In this document: in pieces, positions 49,386 through 58,981 of the stretch
Layout of the letters: each line of letters begins with the position of its first letter
Numbering within the stretch: position 1 is the first letter of the stretch
DNA from: ZC4RG30 sp963777735
GTDB taxonomy: Bacteria > Pseudomonadota > Gammaproteobacteria > Steroidobacterales > Steroidobacteraceae
Assembly (NCBI GenBank): GCA_963777735.1
Contig: CAVZRQ010000008.1
Coordinates: 1,612,001-1,676,000 of the forward strand
Direction: 5' to 3'
Length of the DNA: 64,000 nt
The notes under the pieces: generated by a model
The model's input: only the letters and a program-made list of their open reading frames with translations
Databases searched by the model: none
What the model was told of the DNA's origin: nothing
Program-made: the position numbers and the translations under genes

Positions 49386-51451
49386 TGCGCGTGCTGGCAT
49401 GGTTCGCACTGTGCTGCGCGCTGCCCGCCCATGCCATCGACCGCATCCGCATCCGCGCCGCCAGTGTGGCCGCCGTCGACATGCAGCTGCAGCAGGTCGA
49501 TGCCACGCTGCAGATCCAATCGGCAAACCGCAGCACGCTGGATGTGCGTGCAACGCGCGCCACCTTGCCGAAAGCCATCGAGGCCCAGACTGGCGTCTTG
49601 AGCGCCCTGCACCTGCATTGCGCCAACCCCGTGGTGCGCGAGCCGCTGTTTCGCTGCCCCGCCATGAACCTGCGGCTGCAGAGCGCGCGCTGGTCCGCCA
49701 TCCGCATCGATGGCAAGGCCGGCTTCCGCAGCGACACGGGCGCTTACGAAGCCTCCGGCGGCGGCATGCAGATCGCCGGCGCGCCACTGCAGTTTGCCCT
49801 CAACGGCACCGCAGCCGGAATGCAGGCGGAGTTCAGTCTGCGCGGCCTTGCGCTCGATGAAGTGAAGGAGTTGCTGCTCGCCCAGCAGCTGCCACTGCCG
49901 GCCGATATCGCGTTTACCGGACAAGCCGACCTGGAAGCGAAGCTGGCACAGAAAGAGGGAAGCACCACCGCGACCTTCAACCTCGCCTTGCGCGATGCGG
50001 GTTTCCAGAACGCCGACTTCACGGCGATCGGCGAGAAGCTCGCGGTCACGGCGCAGGGCAATGTGGATCTCGCGCGCAGCCCGATCCCCTTCGACATCCA
50101 GATCGCAGGCAGCAAAGGCCAGGCGCTCGGCGGCCCGGTGCTGTTGGACTTTGACCAGAATCCGCTGCAGCTGACGCTGGCGGGCACCTATGCGCCGGAA
50201 GCGGTGCAGATCACCGCGCTGCGCAGCCAGCAGCGCAATCTCGCCACCGTCGCCGGCACCGCGCAGCTCACCCTTGCGCCCTTTGCCGTGAAGGAAGCTT
50301 CACTGCAGGCCACCGACATCCGTTTCCCGGCGGCCTACACCACCTATCTGCAACTGCTGCTCGCCACCACGCCTTTCAATCAGCTCACCGCCAGCGGCGG
50401 CGCGGAACTGCAACTGCAGCTGCGCAACAATGAGCCCACGCAGCTCGACCTCAGGGTGCGCAATCTGGATTTCAGCGATGCGGCCCGCTCTCTCAAGGTG
50501 GAAGGCGTGAACAGCGAGCTGCACTGGACTGCCGGGCTCACCGGCCCACCCCGCCCTTCCTGGCTTTCCTGGGAGAACTCGCAGGGCTGGGGCATCGTCG
50601 GCGCCCGCACCCGCCTCGAGTTCGTGGTGCAGGACCGCGACTTCCGCCTGGTGCAGCCGGCACGGCTGCCGTTCTTCGACGGCGCGCTGCGCATCAACAC
50701 GCTGGCCGCGGAGAACATCGGCAGCGATGCGATGACCGGCACATTCGATGCCGTGATCGAACCCATCAGCATGGCGCCGATTGCCAAGGCGTTTGGCCTG
50801 CCCGAATTCTCCGGCCAGCTCTCCGGCCGCCTCCCCGGCCTCACCTACAAAGACAAGGTGCTCAGCCTGCAGGGCAATGTCGAGGCGGAGATGTTCGATG
50901 GGCGCGTCGTGGCCAGCAACCTGCGCGTGCGCGAACCGCTGGGCGCCTGGCCACGCCTGTATGCCGACATCGTCGCGCGCAACCTCGATCTCGATCTCAT
51001 CACCCGCACCTTCGAGTTCGGCAGCATCACCGGCCGGCTCGATGTGGATCTCACCGGGCTCGAGACCTTCAACTGGTCGCCGGTTTCCTTCGATCTCGTG
51101 ATGGCTACTCCCAAGGGCGATCGTTCGAAGCACCGCATCAGCCAGCGCGCCGTGCAGAACCTCTCGGATATCGGCGGTGGCGGTGGCGGCGTCGCAGCCG
51201 CGCTGCAATCCGGCCTGCTCAGGTTCTTCGATGATTTCGGCTACGACCGCATCGGCCTCTCGTGCCGGCTGCGCAACGACGTCTGCCAGATGGCCGGCGC
51301 CGGCCCCGCCAAGGGCGGCTTCTACATCGTCAAGGGCAGAGGCCTGCCCCGCATCGACATCATCGGCAACAACCAGCGCGTCGACTGGCCGCGGCTGATG
51401 ACGCAGGTCAGCGATGCGATGAGCAACCCGGGGAGCATAGAGTTAAAGTAG
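49382..51451 (+). CDS. YdbH-like intermembrane phospholipid transport protein (AsmA superfamily)
   Basis: 689 residues with a signal peptide or N-terminal anchor (MRVLAWFALCCALPAHAID). The bulk is AsmA/TamB-type beta-rich repeats (LQFALNGTAAGMQAEFSLRGLALDEVKELLL, LTLAGTYAPEAVQITALRS). Near the C-terminus FGYDRIGLSCRLRNDVCQMAG and PRIDIIGNNQRVDWPRLM resemble YdbH. E. coli YdbH works with YnbE and YdbL to move phospholipids to the outer membrane. It is shorter than E. coli YdbH (about 880 residues). The YdbL-like gene follows, but a YnbE gene is not seen. Confidence 0.75.
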   Translation: MMRVLAWFALCCALPAHAIDRIRIRAASVAAVDMQLQQVDATLQIQSANRSTLDVRATRATLPKAIEAQTGVLSALHLHCANPVVREPLFRCPAMNLRLQSARWSAIRIDGKAGFRSDTGAYEASGGGMQIAGAPLQFALNGTAAGMQAEFSLRGLALDEVKELLLAQQLPLPADIAFTGQADLEAKLAQKEGSTTATFNLALRDAGFQNADFTAIGEKLAVTAQGNVDLARSPIPFDIQIAGSKGQALGGPVLLDFDQNPLQLTLAGTYAPEAVQITALRSQQRNLATVAGTAQLTLAPFAVKEASLQATDIRFPAAYTTYLQLLLATTPFNQLTASGGAELQLQLRNNEPTQLDLRVRNLDFSDAARSLKVEGVNSELHWTAGLTGPPRPSWLSWENSQGWGIVGARTRLEFVVQDRDFRLVQPARLPFFDGALRINTLAAENIGSDAMTGTFDAVIEPISMAPIAKAFGLPEFSGQLSGRLPGLTYKDKVLSLQGNVEAEMFDGRVVASNLRVREPLGAWPRLYADIVARNLDLDLITRTFEFGSITGRLDVDLTGLETFNWSPVSFDLVMATPKGDRSKHRISQRAVQNLSDIGGGGGGVAAALQSGLLRFFDDFGYDRIGLSCRLRNDVCQMAGAGPAKGGFYIVKGRGLPRIDIIGNNQRVDWPRLMTQVSDAMSNPGSIELK

Positions 51452-51513
51452 GTCAGTTCAGCCGCAGTTCAGTCGCTGGCGGCTTCAATGCACGCATGAT
51501 CAGGAGCACAACC

Positions 51514-52161
51514 ATGTCCCACCACCCGCTGCGCGGCGTCGCGCGCATCGCCAAGATCACGATGGCCAGCCTCGTGATTGGCGCCTGCGTCACCATCAAC
51601 GTGTATTTCCCGGCTGCCGCGGCAGAGAAGGCGGCCGATCAGATCATCGATGCGGTCACCGGCTCCACGGGCGCCAACGGCGCGGCAAGGCCCGCCCGCC
51701 GCACCGCCCACCTCGCAGTTCAAGCGCGCAGGATTCCGAACCTGCTGGTGGTTGCGCTCGGCAAGGTGCTCTACGCCATCGTGCCGGCAGCCCACGCGCA
51801 GGAAGGGATGAACATCGACATCTCCTCCCCCGAGATCCGCGCCATCACCGCTTCGATGCAGGGGCGCTTCGGCCAGCTGCAGAAGTTCTTCGATTCCGGC
51901 GCGCTCGGCATGACGCAGACCGGCCTCATCGAAGTGCGCGACGCCAGCGGCGTGTCACTGCCCGAGCGCGGCCTGCTCAACCGGCTCGTGACCGAAGACA
52001 ACAAGGATCGCGAGACGCTCTACACCGAGATCGCGAAGGCCAACGGGCACCCCGAGTGGGCAGCCGATATCCGCAAGACCTTCGCGCGTCGCTGGGTCGA
52101 GCGCGGCGCGCGGGCCGGCTGGTATTACCAGAACGCCAGCGGCGCCTGGGTTCAGAAGTAG
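51514..52161 (+). CDS. YdbL-like lipoprotein (DUF1318)
   Basis: 215 residues. The lipobox (LVIGACVTINVYF) gives a lipid-anchored Cys near residue 25. NVYFPAAAAEKAADQIIDAV is the hallmark of DUF1318 lipoproteins, followed by a low-complexity linker (about 55-90) and the YdbL-type domain SPEIRAITASMQGRFGQLQKFFDSGALG, ending VERGARAGWYYQNASGAWVQK. CAGGAGC precedes ATG 51514. It lies downstream of the YdbH-like gene as in the E. coli operon. Confidence 0.8.
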   Translation: MSHHPLRGVARIAKITMASLVIGACVTINVYFPAAAAEKAADQIIDAVTGSTGANGAARPARRTAHLAVQARRIPNLLVVALGKVLYAIVPAAHAQEGMNIDISSPEIRAITASMQGRFGQLQKFFDSGALGMTQTGLIEVRDASGVSLPERGLLNRLVTEDNKDRETLYTEIAKANGHPEWAADIRKTFARRWVERGARAGWYYQNASGAWVQK

Positions 52162-52175
52162 ACCGAAGCCCCGCC

Positions 52176-53000
52176 TCAGCGGTACTGGTTGATCTCGTCG
52201 CGCAGCGCGCGTGTCGCAGCGCGCGCTGCATCGGCGAAGCCGGCACCACCGCCGGCATAGATGATGCCGCGCGAGGAATTGAGCACCATGCCGAGGCCAT
52301 CGGCGGTGCGGCCGGCGCGCACTGCGGCGGCCACATCCCCGCCCTGCGCGCCCACGCCCGGCACCAGGAACGGCAGGTTGCCCGACCACCGCGCGGATCT
52401 CCGCCAGCTCTTCGGGATAGGTCGCGCCGATCACCAGCATGCAGTTGCCGCCGGCGTTCCAGTCGCGCGCCACGCGCTCGGCCACATGGCGATACAGCCG
52501 CTTGCCGCCGGATTCCAGATCCTGGAAATCCCGCGCGCCGGGGTTCGAGGTGCGGCAGAGAATGATCACGCCGCGGTCCTGCCACTTCAGGTAGGGCTCG
52601 ATCGAATCGAACCCAGATAGGGATTCACCGTCACCGCATCGGCGCCATAGCGCTCGAAGGATTCCTGCGCATACTTCGCGGCGGTGCTGCCGATGTCGCC
52701 GCGCTTGGAATCGAGGATCACCGGCAGGCCCGGATGCTTCTCGTGGATGTAGCGGATGGTGGCGAGCAGCTGGTCTTCCGCGCCGAGCGCCGCGTAGTGC
52801 GCGAACTGCGGCTTGTAGCAGCAGGCGTATTCGGCCGTGGCATCGACGATGCGCCGGTTGAACTCGAAGATCGGCTGCGGCATCGCGAGCACATGCGCCG
52901 GGATCTTCTCCATCTCCGGGTCGAGGCCCACGCACACCAGCGAATCGTTGCGCGCTGCCGCCGCGTAGAGCCGCGCTACAAAACCCGCCGCCTCAGTCAC
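52176..53000 (-). CDS. pyrF: Orotidine 5'-phosphate decarboxylase (two frameshifts)
   Basis: Last step of UMP synthesis. Group 2-type PyrF. VCVGLDPEMEKIPAHV, FEFNRRIVDATAEYACCYKPQFAHYAALG, LPVILDSKRGDIGSTAAKYA (catalytic DxKxxDI-type region) and VTVNPYLG. After breaks near 52612 and 52385 it continues FDSIEPYLKWQDRGVIILCRTSNPG, then PGVGAQGGDVAAAVRAG and SSRGIIYAGGGAGFADAARAATRAL. The restored length of about 275 residues fits. The start overlaps the yadH-like stop by 8 nt. Confidence 0.92.
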
Positions 53001-53784
53001 GGGTGCCAGACCCGCGGTTCAGCAGCATCACCGAGGCGGTGAACATCACCACCACGCAGACAATCATGATCGCGAACGCACCCGGCACGCTCACATCCGA
53101 AGTGCCGAGGAAGCCGTAGCGGAACGCGTTCACCATGTGCAGGATCGGATTCACCATCGAGATCTTCTGCGCCCACTCGGGCAGCAGATCGACCGAATAG
53201 AACACGCCACCGAAATAGGTGAGCGGCGTCAGCACGAAGGCCGGGATCCAGTTCACCTGGTCGAAATTCTTGGCGAAGATGGCGTTGATCAGCCCGCCCA
53301 GCGAGAACACCGCCGAGGTGAGCAGCACCGCCGCAATGATCACCCCGAAGTGATGCACATGCAGCCGCGAGAAGATCATCGCCACGATGGTGACCACCAG
53401 GCCCACCAGCACGCCGCGCATCAGCCCGCCGCACACGTAGCCCGCCACGATCACCCAGTTGGAAAGCGGCGAGACCAGCAGCTCTTCGATGTGCTTGCCG
53501 AACTTCGCGCCGAAGAACGACGACACCACATTGCCGTAGGAGTTGGTGATGACGGCCATCATGATCAGGCCCGGCGCGATGTAGGCGCGGTAGTCGAAGC
53601 CGCCCATCTCGCCGATGCGCTGGCCCACCAGGCTGCCGAAGATCACGAAATACAGCGTGGTGGTGACCGCCGAGGGCACCAGCGTCTGGCCCCAGATGCG
53701 GATGATGCGCCCGAACTCGCGGATGACGATGGTGCGGAAACCCACCGCGCGGATGGTCGACAGTGGCAGCGCTTCGGTGCTCAT
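52993..53784 (-). CDS. yadH: ABC-2 type exporter permease, YadH-like
   Basis: 263 residues, six helices. Very close to E. coli YadH in pattern: TLVPSAVTTTLYFVIFGSLVGQRIG, YIAPGLIMMAVITNSYGNVVSSFFGAKFGKHIEELLVSPL, WIPAFVLTPLTYFGGVFYSVDLLP, FRYGFLGTSDV. Partner of the ATPase immediately upstream (ATGA overlap). The exported substrate is not known for this family. Confidence 0.92.
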   Translation of the reverse strand: MSTEALPLSTIRAVGFRTIVIREFGRIIRIWGQTLVPSAVTTTLYFVIFGSLVGQRIGEMGGFDYRAYIAPGLIMMAVITNSYGNVVSSFFGAKFGKHIEELLVSPLSNWVIVAGYVCGGLMRGVLVGLVVTIVAMIFSRLHVHHFGVIIAAVLLTSAVFSLGGLINAIFAKNFDQVNWIPAFVLTPLTYFGGVFYSVDLLPEWAQKISMVNPILHMVNAFRYGFLGTSDVSVPGAFAIMIVCVVVMFTASVMLLNRGSGTRD

Positions 53785-54700
53785 GGCGTGCGGTTCTCCA
53801 CCAGCCGCATGAACATCTCTTCCAGCCGGTTGACCTTGTTGCGCATCGAGATCACATCCAGCCCCTGCGCCGAAAGCCGCGCGAAGATGTCGTTCAGGCT
53901 CTGGGTCTTTCGACATCTCGATCTCGAGCGTGTGGTCATCCACCAGCTTCACGCGCGTAACCATCCAGCACCGGCGCAGCCGCCACCGGGTTGCGCAGCG
54001 TGAACAGGAAGCTCTCGGTCTGCAGCTTGCGCAGCAGGTTGCTCATGCGGTCGCGCTCGATGATGCGGCCGCCATCGATGATGGCGATGTTGCGGCAGAG
54101 GCTTTCCGCCTCTTCCAGATAATGCGTGGTCAGGATGATGGTGGTGCCCTGCTCGTTGATCTCGCGCAGGAAATCCCACATCGAGCGGCGGATCTCGATA
54201 TCCACGCCGGCCGTGGGCTCATCCAGGATCAGCAGCTTCGGCTCGTGCATCAGCGCGCGCGCGATCATCAGCCGCCGCTTCATGCCGCCGGACAGCGCGC
54301 GCGCCATGCTCTTGCGCTTCTCCCACAGCTGCAGCTGCTTCAGGTATTTCTCGGCCCGCTCGCGCGCAAGGCCGCGCTCCACGCCGTAGAAACCCGCCTG
54401 GTTGACCACGATGGTCTCCGGCGATTCGAACATGTTGAAGTTGATTTCCTGCGGCACGATGCCGATGCAGGACTTGGCCCGATCGATCTCGTTGTCGATG
54501 TCGTGGCCGAACACGCTCACCTGGCCGGCGGTCTTGTTCACCAGCGAGGTGACGATGCCGATCAGCGTGGTCTTGCCGGCCCCGTTCGGGCCCAGCAGCG
54601 CGAAGAAATCGCCCTCTTCCACATCCAGATCGATGCCCTTGAGGGCCTGGACACCATTCTTGTAGGTCTTGGTCAGACCCCGGACGGAGAGCGCTTGCAT
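53781..54700 (-). CDS. yadG: ABC exporter ATPase, YadG-like (two frameshifts at the end)
   Basis: About 306 residues. Walker A LLGPNGAGKTT, Q-loop VPQEINFNMFE, signature LSGGMKRRLMIARAL, Walker B LLILDEPTAGVD, and H-loop TTHYLEEAESL. The C-terminal regulatory part changes frame near 53960 and 53910. It continues as VTRVKLVDDHTLEIEM, then SLNDIFARLSAQGLDVISMRNKVNRLEEMFMRLV, which is typical of YadG. Energises YadH. A terminator upstream separates it from the CsgG-like gene. Confidence 0.92.
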
Positions 54701-54711
54701 CCGCCCATTCT

Positions 54712-54751
54712 AAAAGAAAAGGCCCCGCGCAGGTCGCCCGCGCGAGGCCTT
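54712..54751 (-). terminator. Rho-independent terminator of the CsgG-like gene
   Basis: AAGGCC-CGCGC paired with GCGCG-GGCCTT (one C-A mismatch, 9-nt loop), followed on the minus strand by TTTTCTTTT. It lies between the CsgG-like stop at 54769 and the yadG start at 54700. Confidence 0.82.
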
Positions 54752-54768
54752 CCGATCAACATTCCGGC

Positions 54769-55702
54769 TTACTTGGCCAGCCCGAACAGCGTCGAAGGCA
54801 CCCAGCCCTCGTTGCCCAGCTCGTCCGAAGCCTGCCACCAGATGCCCTCCTTCTCGCCGGTGGGGTAGAGCGTCATGCCCGGCTCGAGGTCGCGCACGAC
54901 CTTGGCCTTGGTGTCGGCCGTTTTCGTACATCTTGCCCGGCTTGGCCATCGTGACGGCCTGCGAGCACGTTGTTGGCCTTCGCGTCCGGCTCGATGGCCT
55001 TCACGTCGTTCGACCATCTTGATGTAGGCGTCCAGATAGGCCGCCGTCACCACCTGGCCGATTTCGGTGTTGGCGTAGCTGCTGGCGCCCATCGCGGCGA
55101 AGCCGCCGAAGAACGCGCCGCCGCCCGCACCCCAGCCCAGGTCGGTTTTCTTGGCCGTGCCCTGCGCCAGCGAAACCTGCTCGGTCGAGCGCACGTCCGT
55201 GAGCGTCAGCACCACGCTCGCCGTCTTGCTCTTGAGGCTGATGCCACCGGCCACGGCGCCCACGACGCCGCCCACCATGCCACCCAGGATGCCGCCGATA
55301 TTCTTGCCGCCGGATTTCTCGTTCTTGTTCACGATGTCCGGGATCAGGATGTAGTCGGCCGCCTTCATCTGGCCCTTGCCCACATTCGAGCCGCCGCGCA
55401 GCTCACCGCCACCGGCCAGCGCGCGCTCGGCCTGCGCAGCCTCCAGCCCCTTGCCGCGATCGACCAGCGTGAAGCACTTGGACTCGGCAACGAACACCTT
55501 GATGAGGGCCTCGGGCGATTCCAGCCCCAGCTCCCGCCACCACTGCACGTCCGGCTCTTTCACGGCCAGCGTGCCGAAGCGTCTTTTCGCACTTGGGGAT
55601 CTCGGGTGGGGCCTTTTCCTTGGCGCCCGCCGCCGCACTCAACCCCAGCGCAACCATCACGGCCGCCGCTACGAAACCTTGCTTGAGGCGAGGATTACTC
55701 AT
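54769..55702 (-). CDS. CsgG-like protein with glycine zipper and C-terminal SH3 domain (frameshifts)
   Basis: About 310 residues once repaired. A signal peptide (RLKQGFVAAAVMVALGLSAAAGA) leads to a CsgG-like domain: VFVAESKCFTLVDRGKGLEAAQAERAL, MKAADYILIPDIV, then SKTASVVLTLTDVRSTEQVSLAQG. A glycine zipper (GGILGGMVGGVVGAVAGG) is inserted in its middle. The C-terminal 50 residues (PGMTLYPTGEKEGIWWQASDELGNEGWVPSTLFGL) are a bacterial SH3 domain. Frame breaks lie near 55585 and in 54930-55010. Probably an outer-membrane or periplasmic assembly factor; no curli genes are nearby. Confidence 0.68.
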
Positions 55703-55793
55703 GGCAGAAGACTCCCTTCTTATTTGGTAGAGGCCAAGACCGGGAAAGGTAGCACATGCGATAATCCGGAAAAATGACGAAGGCGCCTGTTGA

Positions 55794-56555
55794 ATGAACA
55801 ATTTGATGACCCTGGCCGCCGATCCGGCCGCCTGGCTCGCCCTGATCACATTGATTGCCATGGAAGTGGTTCTGGGCATCGACAATCTCATTTTCATTTC
55901 CATCCTCACCAACAAGCTGCCCGAAGAGCACCGCCACCGGGCCCGCCGCATCGGCATCTCCCTGGCCCTGATCATGCGGCTGGCCCTGCTCGGCATGGTG
56001 GCGCTGATCGTCAAGATGACGGCTCCGGTATTCGAGGTGCTTGGCAAAGGCTTCTCCTGGCGCGACCTCATCCTGCTGGCCGGCGGCCTGTTCCTGATCT
56101 GGAAGGCCACCAAGGAAATCCACCACAACACCGACCCCACCCCCACGTCGGATGTGTTCGAGCCGGCTGCCCGCATGGGTTTTGCCGCCGCCATCGGCCA
56201 GATCATCGTGCTCGACATCGTGTTCTCGGTCGACAGCATCATCACCGCCGTCGGCATGACCGATCACGTCGCCATCATGGTTGTCGCCGTGGTCATCACC
56301 GTCGGCATCATGATGTTCGCGGCAACGCCGCTGGCCAACTTCATCCATAACAACCCCACGCTGGTCATGCTGGCGCTGGGCTTCCTGCTGATGATCGGCA
56401 CCATGCTGGTGGCCGAGGGCTTTGGCGTGCATGTGCCCAAGGGCTACATCTATACGGCCATGGCGTTCTCGGTGCTGGTCGAGCTGCTCAACATGCGGGC
56501 ACGGCGCAAACAACAGGCTCGCAGTGCCACGCAGGGCGCTCCAACGCAGGAATGA
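55794..56555 (+). CDS. TerC family membrane protein
   Basis: 253 residues, seven or so helices. TerC motifs: AMEVVLGIDNLIFISILTNKLPEEHR near the N-terminus and QIIVLDIVFSVDSIITAVGM in the middle; the paired Asp residues in the membrane are thought to handle metal ions. TerC/Alx proteins are linked to manganese export and to metal insertion into exported proteins. The stop overlaps the next gene by 4 nt. Confidence 0.92.
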   Translation: MNNLMTLAADPAAWLALITLIAMEVVLGIDNLIFISILTNKLPEEHRHRARRIGISLALIMRLALLGMVALIVKMTAPVFEVLGKGFSWRDLILLAGGLFLIWKATKEIHHNTDPTPTSDVFEPAARMGFAAAIGQIIVLDIVFSVDSIITAVGMTDHVAIMVVAVVITVGIMMFAATPLANFIHNNPTLVMLALGFLLMIGTMLVAEGFGVHVPKGYIYTAMAFSVLVELLNMRARRKQQARSATQGAPTQE

Positions 56556-57511
56556 ACCGGTTCATCCCTGATCCGCTCATTCCGGCACTGCTGGCGACAG
56601 TGGTGCTCGCCACCCTGTTTCCGGCCACCGGCGCAACAGCAGGCTACCTCGGCACCGTCGCCACGGCGGCCGTCATGCTGCTGTTCTTCCTGCATGGTGT
56701 GAAGCTGCCCCGCGAGAATCTCGTGGCCGCGCTCACACACTGGCGCCTGCATCTCCTGATCCTCTGCACCACCTTCGTGCTGTTCCCGCTGGCCGGCATG
56801 GGGCTCATGAAGCTGTGGCCGTCACTGCTGCCCGCCAACCTCTGGGCGGGCGTGCTGTTTCTCTGCGCCCTGCCGTCCACCGTGCAGATGTCCATTGCCT
56901 TTACTTCGCTGGCCCGGGGCAATGTGGCGGCAAGCGTCACTTCTGCTGCAGCCTCCAACCTGCTCGGCATCGCGCTGACACCGCTCATCGCCGGCGTGTT
57001 GCTGCATGCCCAGGGGGGCGGCGCCGTGCCGCTGCAGGGAATCTGGAAAGTCGTGCTGCAGCTGCTGCTGCCTTTCGTGGCCGGCCATCTGCTTCGACCC
57101 CTGCTCGCCAACTGGGCCGCGCGGCAGAAGAAGCTCATCTCCTGGTCGGACCGGCTCACCATCGTGCTGTCCGTTTACAGCGCGTTCTCGGCCGCCGTCG
57201 TTGGCGGCATCTGGTCGCAGGTGCCCATTTACACGCTGCTGACACTGGTCGCGGTGTGCGCCACACTGCTCACACTTGCCATGCTGTTCACCTTCCACAG
57301 CACCCGGCTTGCCGGCTTGCCCGCTGCAGATTGCCGCAGCGCACTCTACGGCGGCTCACTCAAGAGCCTGGTAAGTGGCGTGCCCATGGCGCGCGTGCTG
57401 TTCCCATCCGCCGAAATCGGCGCGATCATCCTGCCGATCATGATCTACCACCAGCTGCAGCTGATGTTCAGCGCCACCATTGCACCCCGACAGGCGAGCC
57501 GCACACCATGA
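56552..57511 (+). CDS. Bile acid:sodium symporter-like (SBF-like, PF13593 type) transporter
   Basis: 319 residues with about ten helices. LLFFLHGVKLPRENL, LCALPSTVQMSIAFTSLARGN and AAASNLLGIALTPLIAG are the conserved segments of the SBF-like family. The substrate is an organic anion of unknown identity; bacterial members rarely carry bile acids. It is coupled by ATGA overlaps to the TerC gene before it and the HD gene after it. Confidence 0.87.
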   Translation: MNRFIPDPLIPALLATVVLATLFPATGATAGYLGTVATAAVMLLFFLHGVKLPRENLVAALTHWRLHLLILCTTFVLFPLAGMGLMKLWPSLLPANLWAGVLFLCALPSTVQMSIAFTSLARGNVAASVTSAAASNLLGIALTPLIAGVLLHAQGGGAVPLQGIWKVVLQLLLPFVAGHLLRPLLANWAARQKKLISWSDRLTIVLSVYSAFSAAVVGGIWSQVPIYTLLTLVAVCATLLTLAMLFTFHSTRLAGLPAADCRSALYGGSLKSLVSGVPMARVLFPSAEIGAIILPIMIYHQLQLMFSATIAPRQASRTP

Positions 57512-58272
57512 TTCCCTACCGCAAGATTCCCCGCTTTCTCCCGCCTGAAGAATGCCCCCAGGGCAAGCACGAACGGCTGGTCATGCAGCAGCCCGTCGCC
57601 AACTTCATTGCCGAAGGCGTGCATGAGCCCGAAGCCGCGCTGCTGAAGCGCATGAACGAAACCGGCGCGGTTTTCATGATGGGGCAGAACCCCAACCTGC
57701 CCGTCATGCCAGAGCGGCCGAAGCTGCTGGATTTCTTCCATTTCCGCTTCTGCGATATCGCCTTCCGCCATCTGCTGCAAAGCGCCAAGCTCGCGCTCGA
57801 TGCAGGGCAAAGCGAGACCGTGGTCATTGCCTGCCTGTTGCACGACATCTCCAATGGCGCCTTGATCCGCAGCGATCACGGCTACTGGGGCGCGCAGATG
57901 ATCGCGCCGTATGTCAGCGAGGAAGTCGCCTGGGCCGTCCAGTATCACCAGGCGCTGCGCTACTTTGCCGATGAAGCCGCAGGGTTCAAGTATCCCGATG
58001 CGTACAACCAGTTCTTCGGCCCCGATTACGCGCCGCCGGAATACATCCAGAAGGCGCATCGGGACGCGCGCAATCACCGCTGGTACATGACCTCGCGCCT
58101 GATCACGATCCACGACATCTACAGTTTCAAGGAAGGCGTGGAGGTCGATCCGGAAATCTTCACCGACATCATCGGTCGGCATTTCCGCGAACCGGAAGAA
58201 GGCCTCGGTTTCGACAACTCGCCCGTTGCGCACATGTGGCGCACGATGATCTGGCCGAACAACTTCCTGTAG
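57508..58272 (+). CDS. HD-domain protein
   Basis: 254 residues. The metal-binding HD motif is in VVIACLLHDISNGAL (His-Asp), with upstream His in FHFRFCDIAFRHLLQ and later His residues (VQYHQALRYF, IHDIYSF). Such proteins hydrolyse phosphate esters or nucleotides, or oxidise small molecules. No second domain or signal peptide. Last gene of the three-gene coupled operon. The 263 nt that follow hold no gene that I can support. Confidence 0.8.
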   Translation: MIPYRKIPRFLPPEECPQGKHERLVMQQPVANFIAEGVHEPEAALLKRMNETGAVFMMGQNPNLPVMPERPKLLDFFHFRFCDIAFRHLLQSAKLALDAGQSETVVIACLLHDISNGALIRSDHGYWGAQMIAPYVSEEVAWAVQYHQALRYFADEAAGFKYPDAYNQFFGPDYAPPEYIQKAHRDARNHRWYMTSRLITIHDIYSFKEGVEVDPEIFTDIIGRHFREPEEGLGFDNSPVAHMWRTMIWPNNFL

Positions 58273-58535
58273 CAACGCTCGCGGCTTTCGCCGCGACAAG
58301 TCAGCAGAAGAAGCAGGCCCGGGCACCTTTGCTGGTGTTCATTCTCGGTTATGTCTGTACACGGCGCGCGTCGTCGGGCATAAAGCCTTGATCCGGTTTG
58401 CCAGCGGTTCAAACGTGATGCACGCAATCCTGAGAACAACGTGTCTGGCCCTGCACCTGGTAGCCCCGATGAGCGGCCTGCCACCTGTTAGTCCGGTGAA
58501 GCGCATGCGAGAACGGTGAAGAATACGGAGTCCAG

Positions 58536-58919
58536 ATGGAAGATCCACGCTTCAAGGCCGCCTTCCCATACCAGAAAGATGTGCTTGCGCTTCCGGTGGC
58601 GGATCTGGATAGCGCATCAGAGTGGTACTCCGAACACTTCGGAATGGTCGAAGTTGAGCGCCGCACTGACCCGCTGCCCGCGGTTGTCCTTGAGCGCGAC
58701 GGTGTACGCGTTGGCTTCGAAATCAACGGCGGTGACGCAGCGCAGGCCGGTGCCGCGATACTTGTCTCCAGCATTGGCGAGATCCGTCGCGACCTGGAGA
58801 CGCGAGGCGTCGAAACCGGAAACTGGAGAGTGGAGGAGAGACGCGGAAAGAAGTTGCAGGTGTTCTTTGTCACGGCACCGGACGGTCTCTGCTACTACTT
58901 TCACGAACCGATACCGTAG
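58536..58919 (+). CDS. Glyoxalase/VOC family protein
   Basis: 127 residues. A single-domain vicinal-oxygen-chelate fold, with the typical start VLALPVADLDSASEWYSEHFGM and end FVTAPDGLCYYFHEP, where the Glu/His positions would bind a metal. It could be a glyoxalase, a bleomycin-type binding protein or a dioxygenase; nothing in the context decides. Monocistronic in appearance. GC content is lower than in the housekeeping genes. Confidence 0.82.
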   Translation: MEDPRFKAAFPYQKDVLALPVADLDSASEWYSEHFGMVEVERRTDPLPAVVLERDGVRVGFEINGGDAAQAGAAILVSSIGEIRRDLETRGVETGNWRVEERRGKKLQVFFVTAPDGLCYYFHEPIP

Positions 58920-58981
58920 GAGGCGGAAGGCCTACACCCCATGAGCTTCCCAGCGGGGCAGTCGTTGGATCACCAGGGCAA

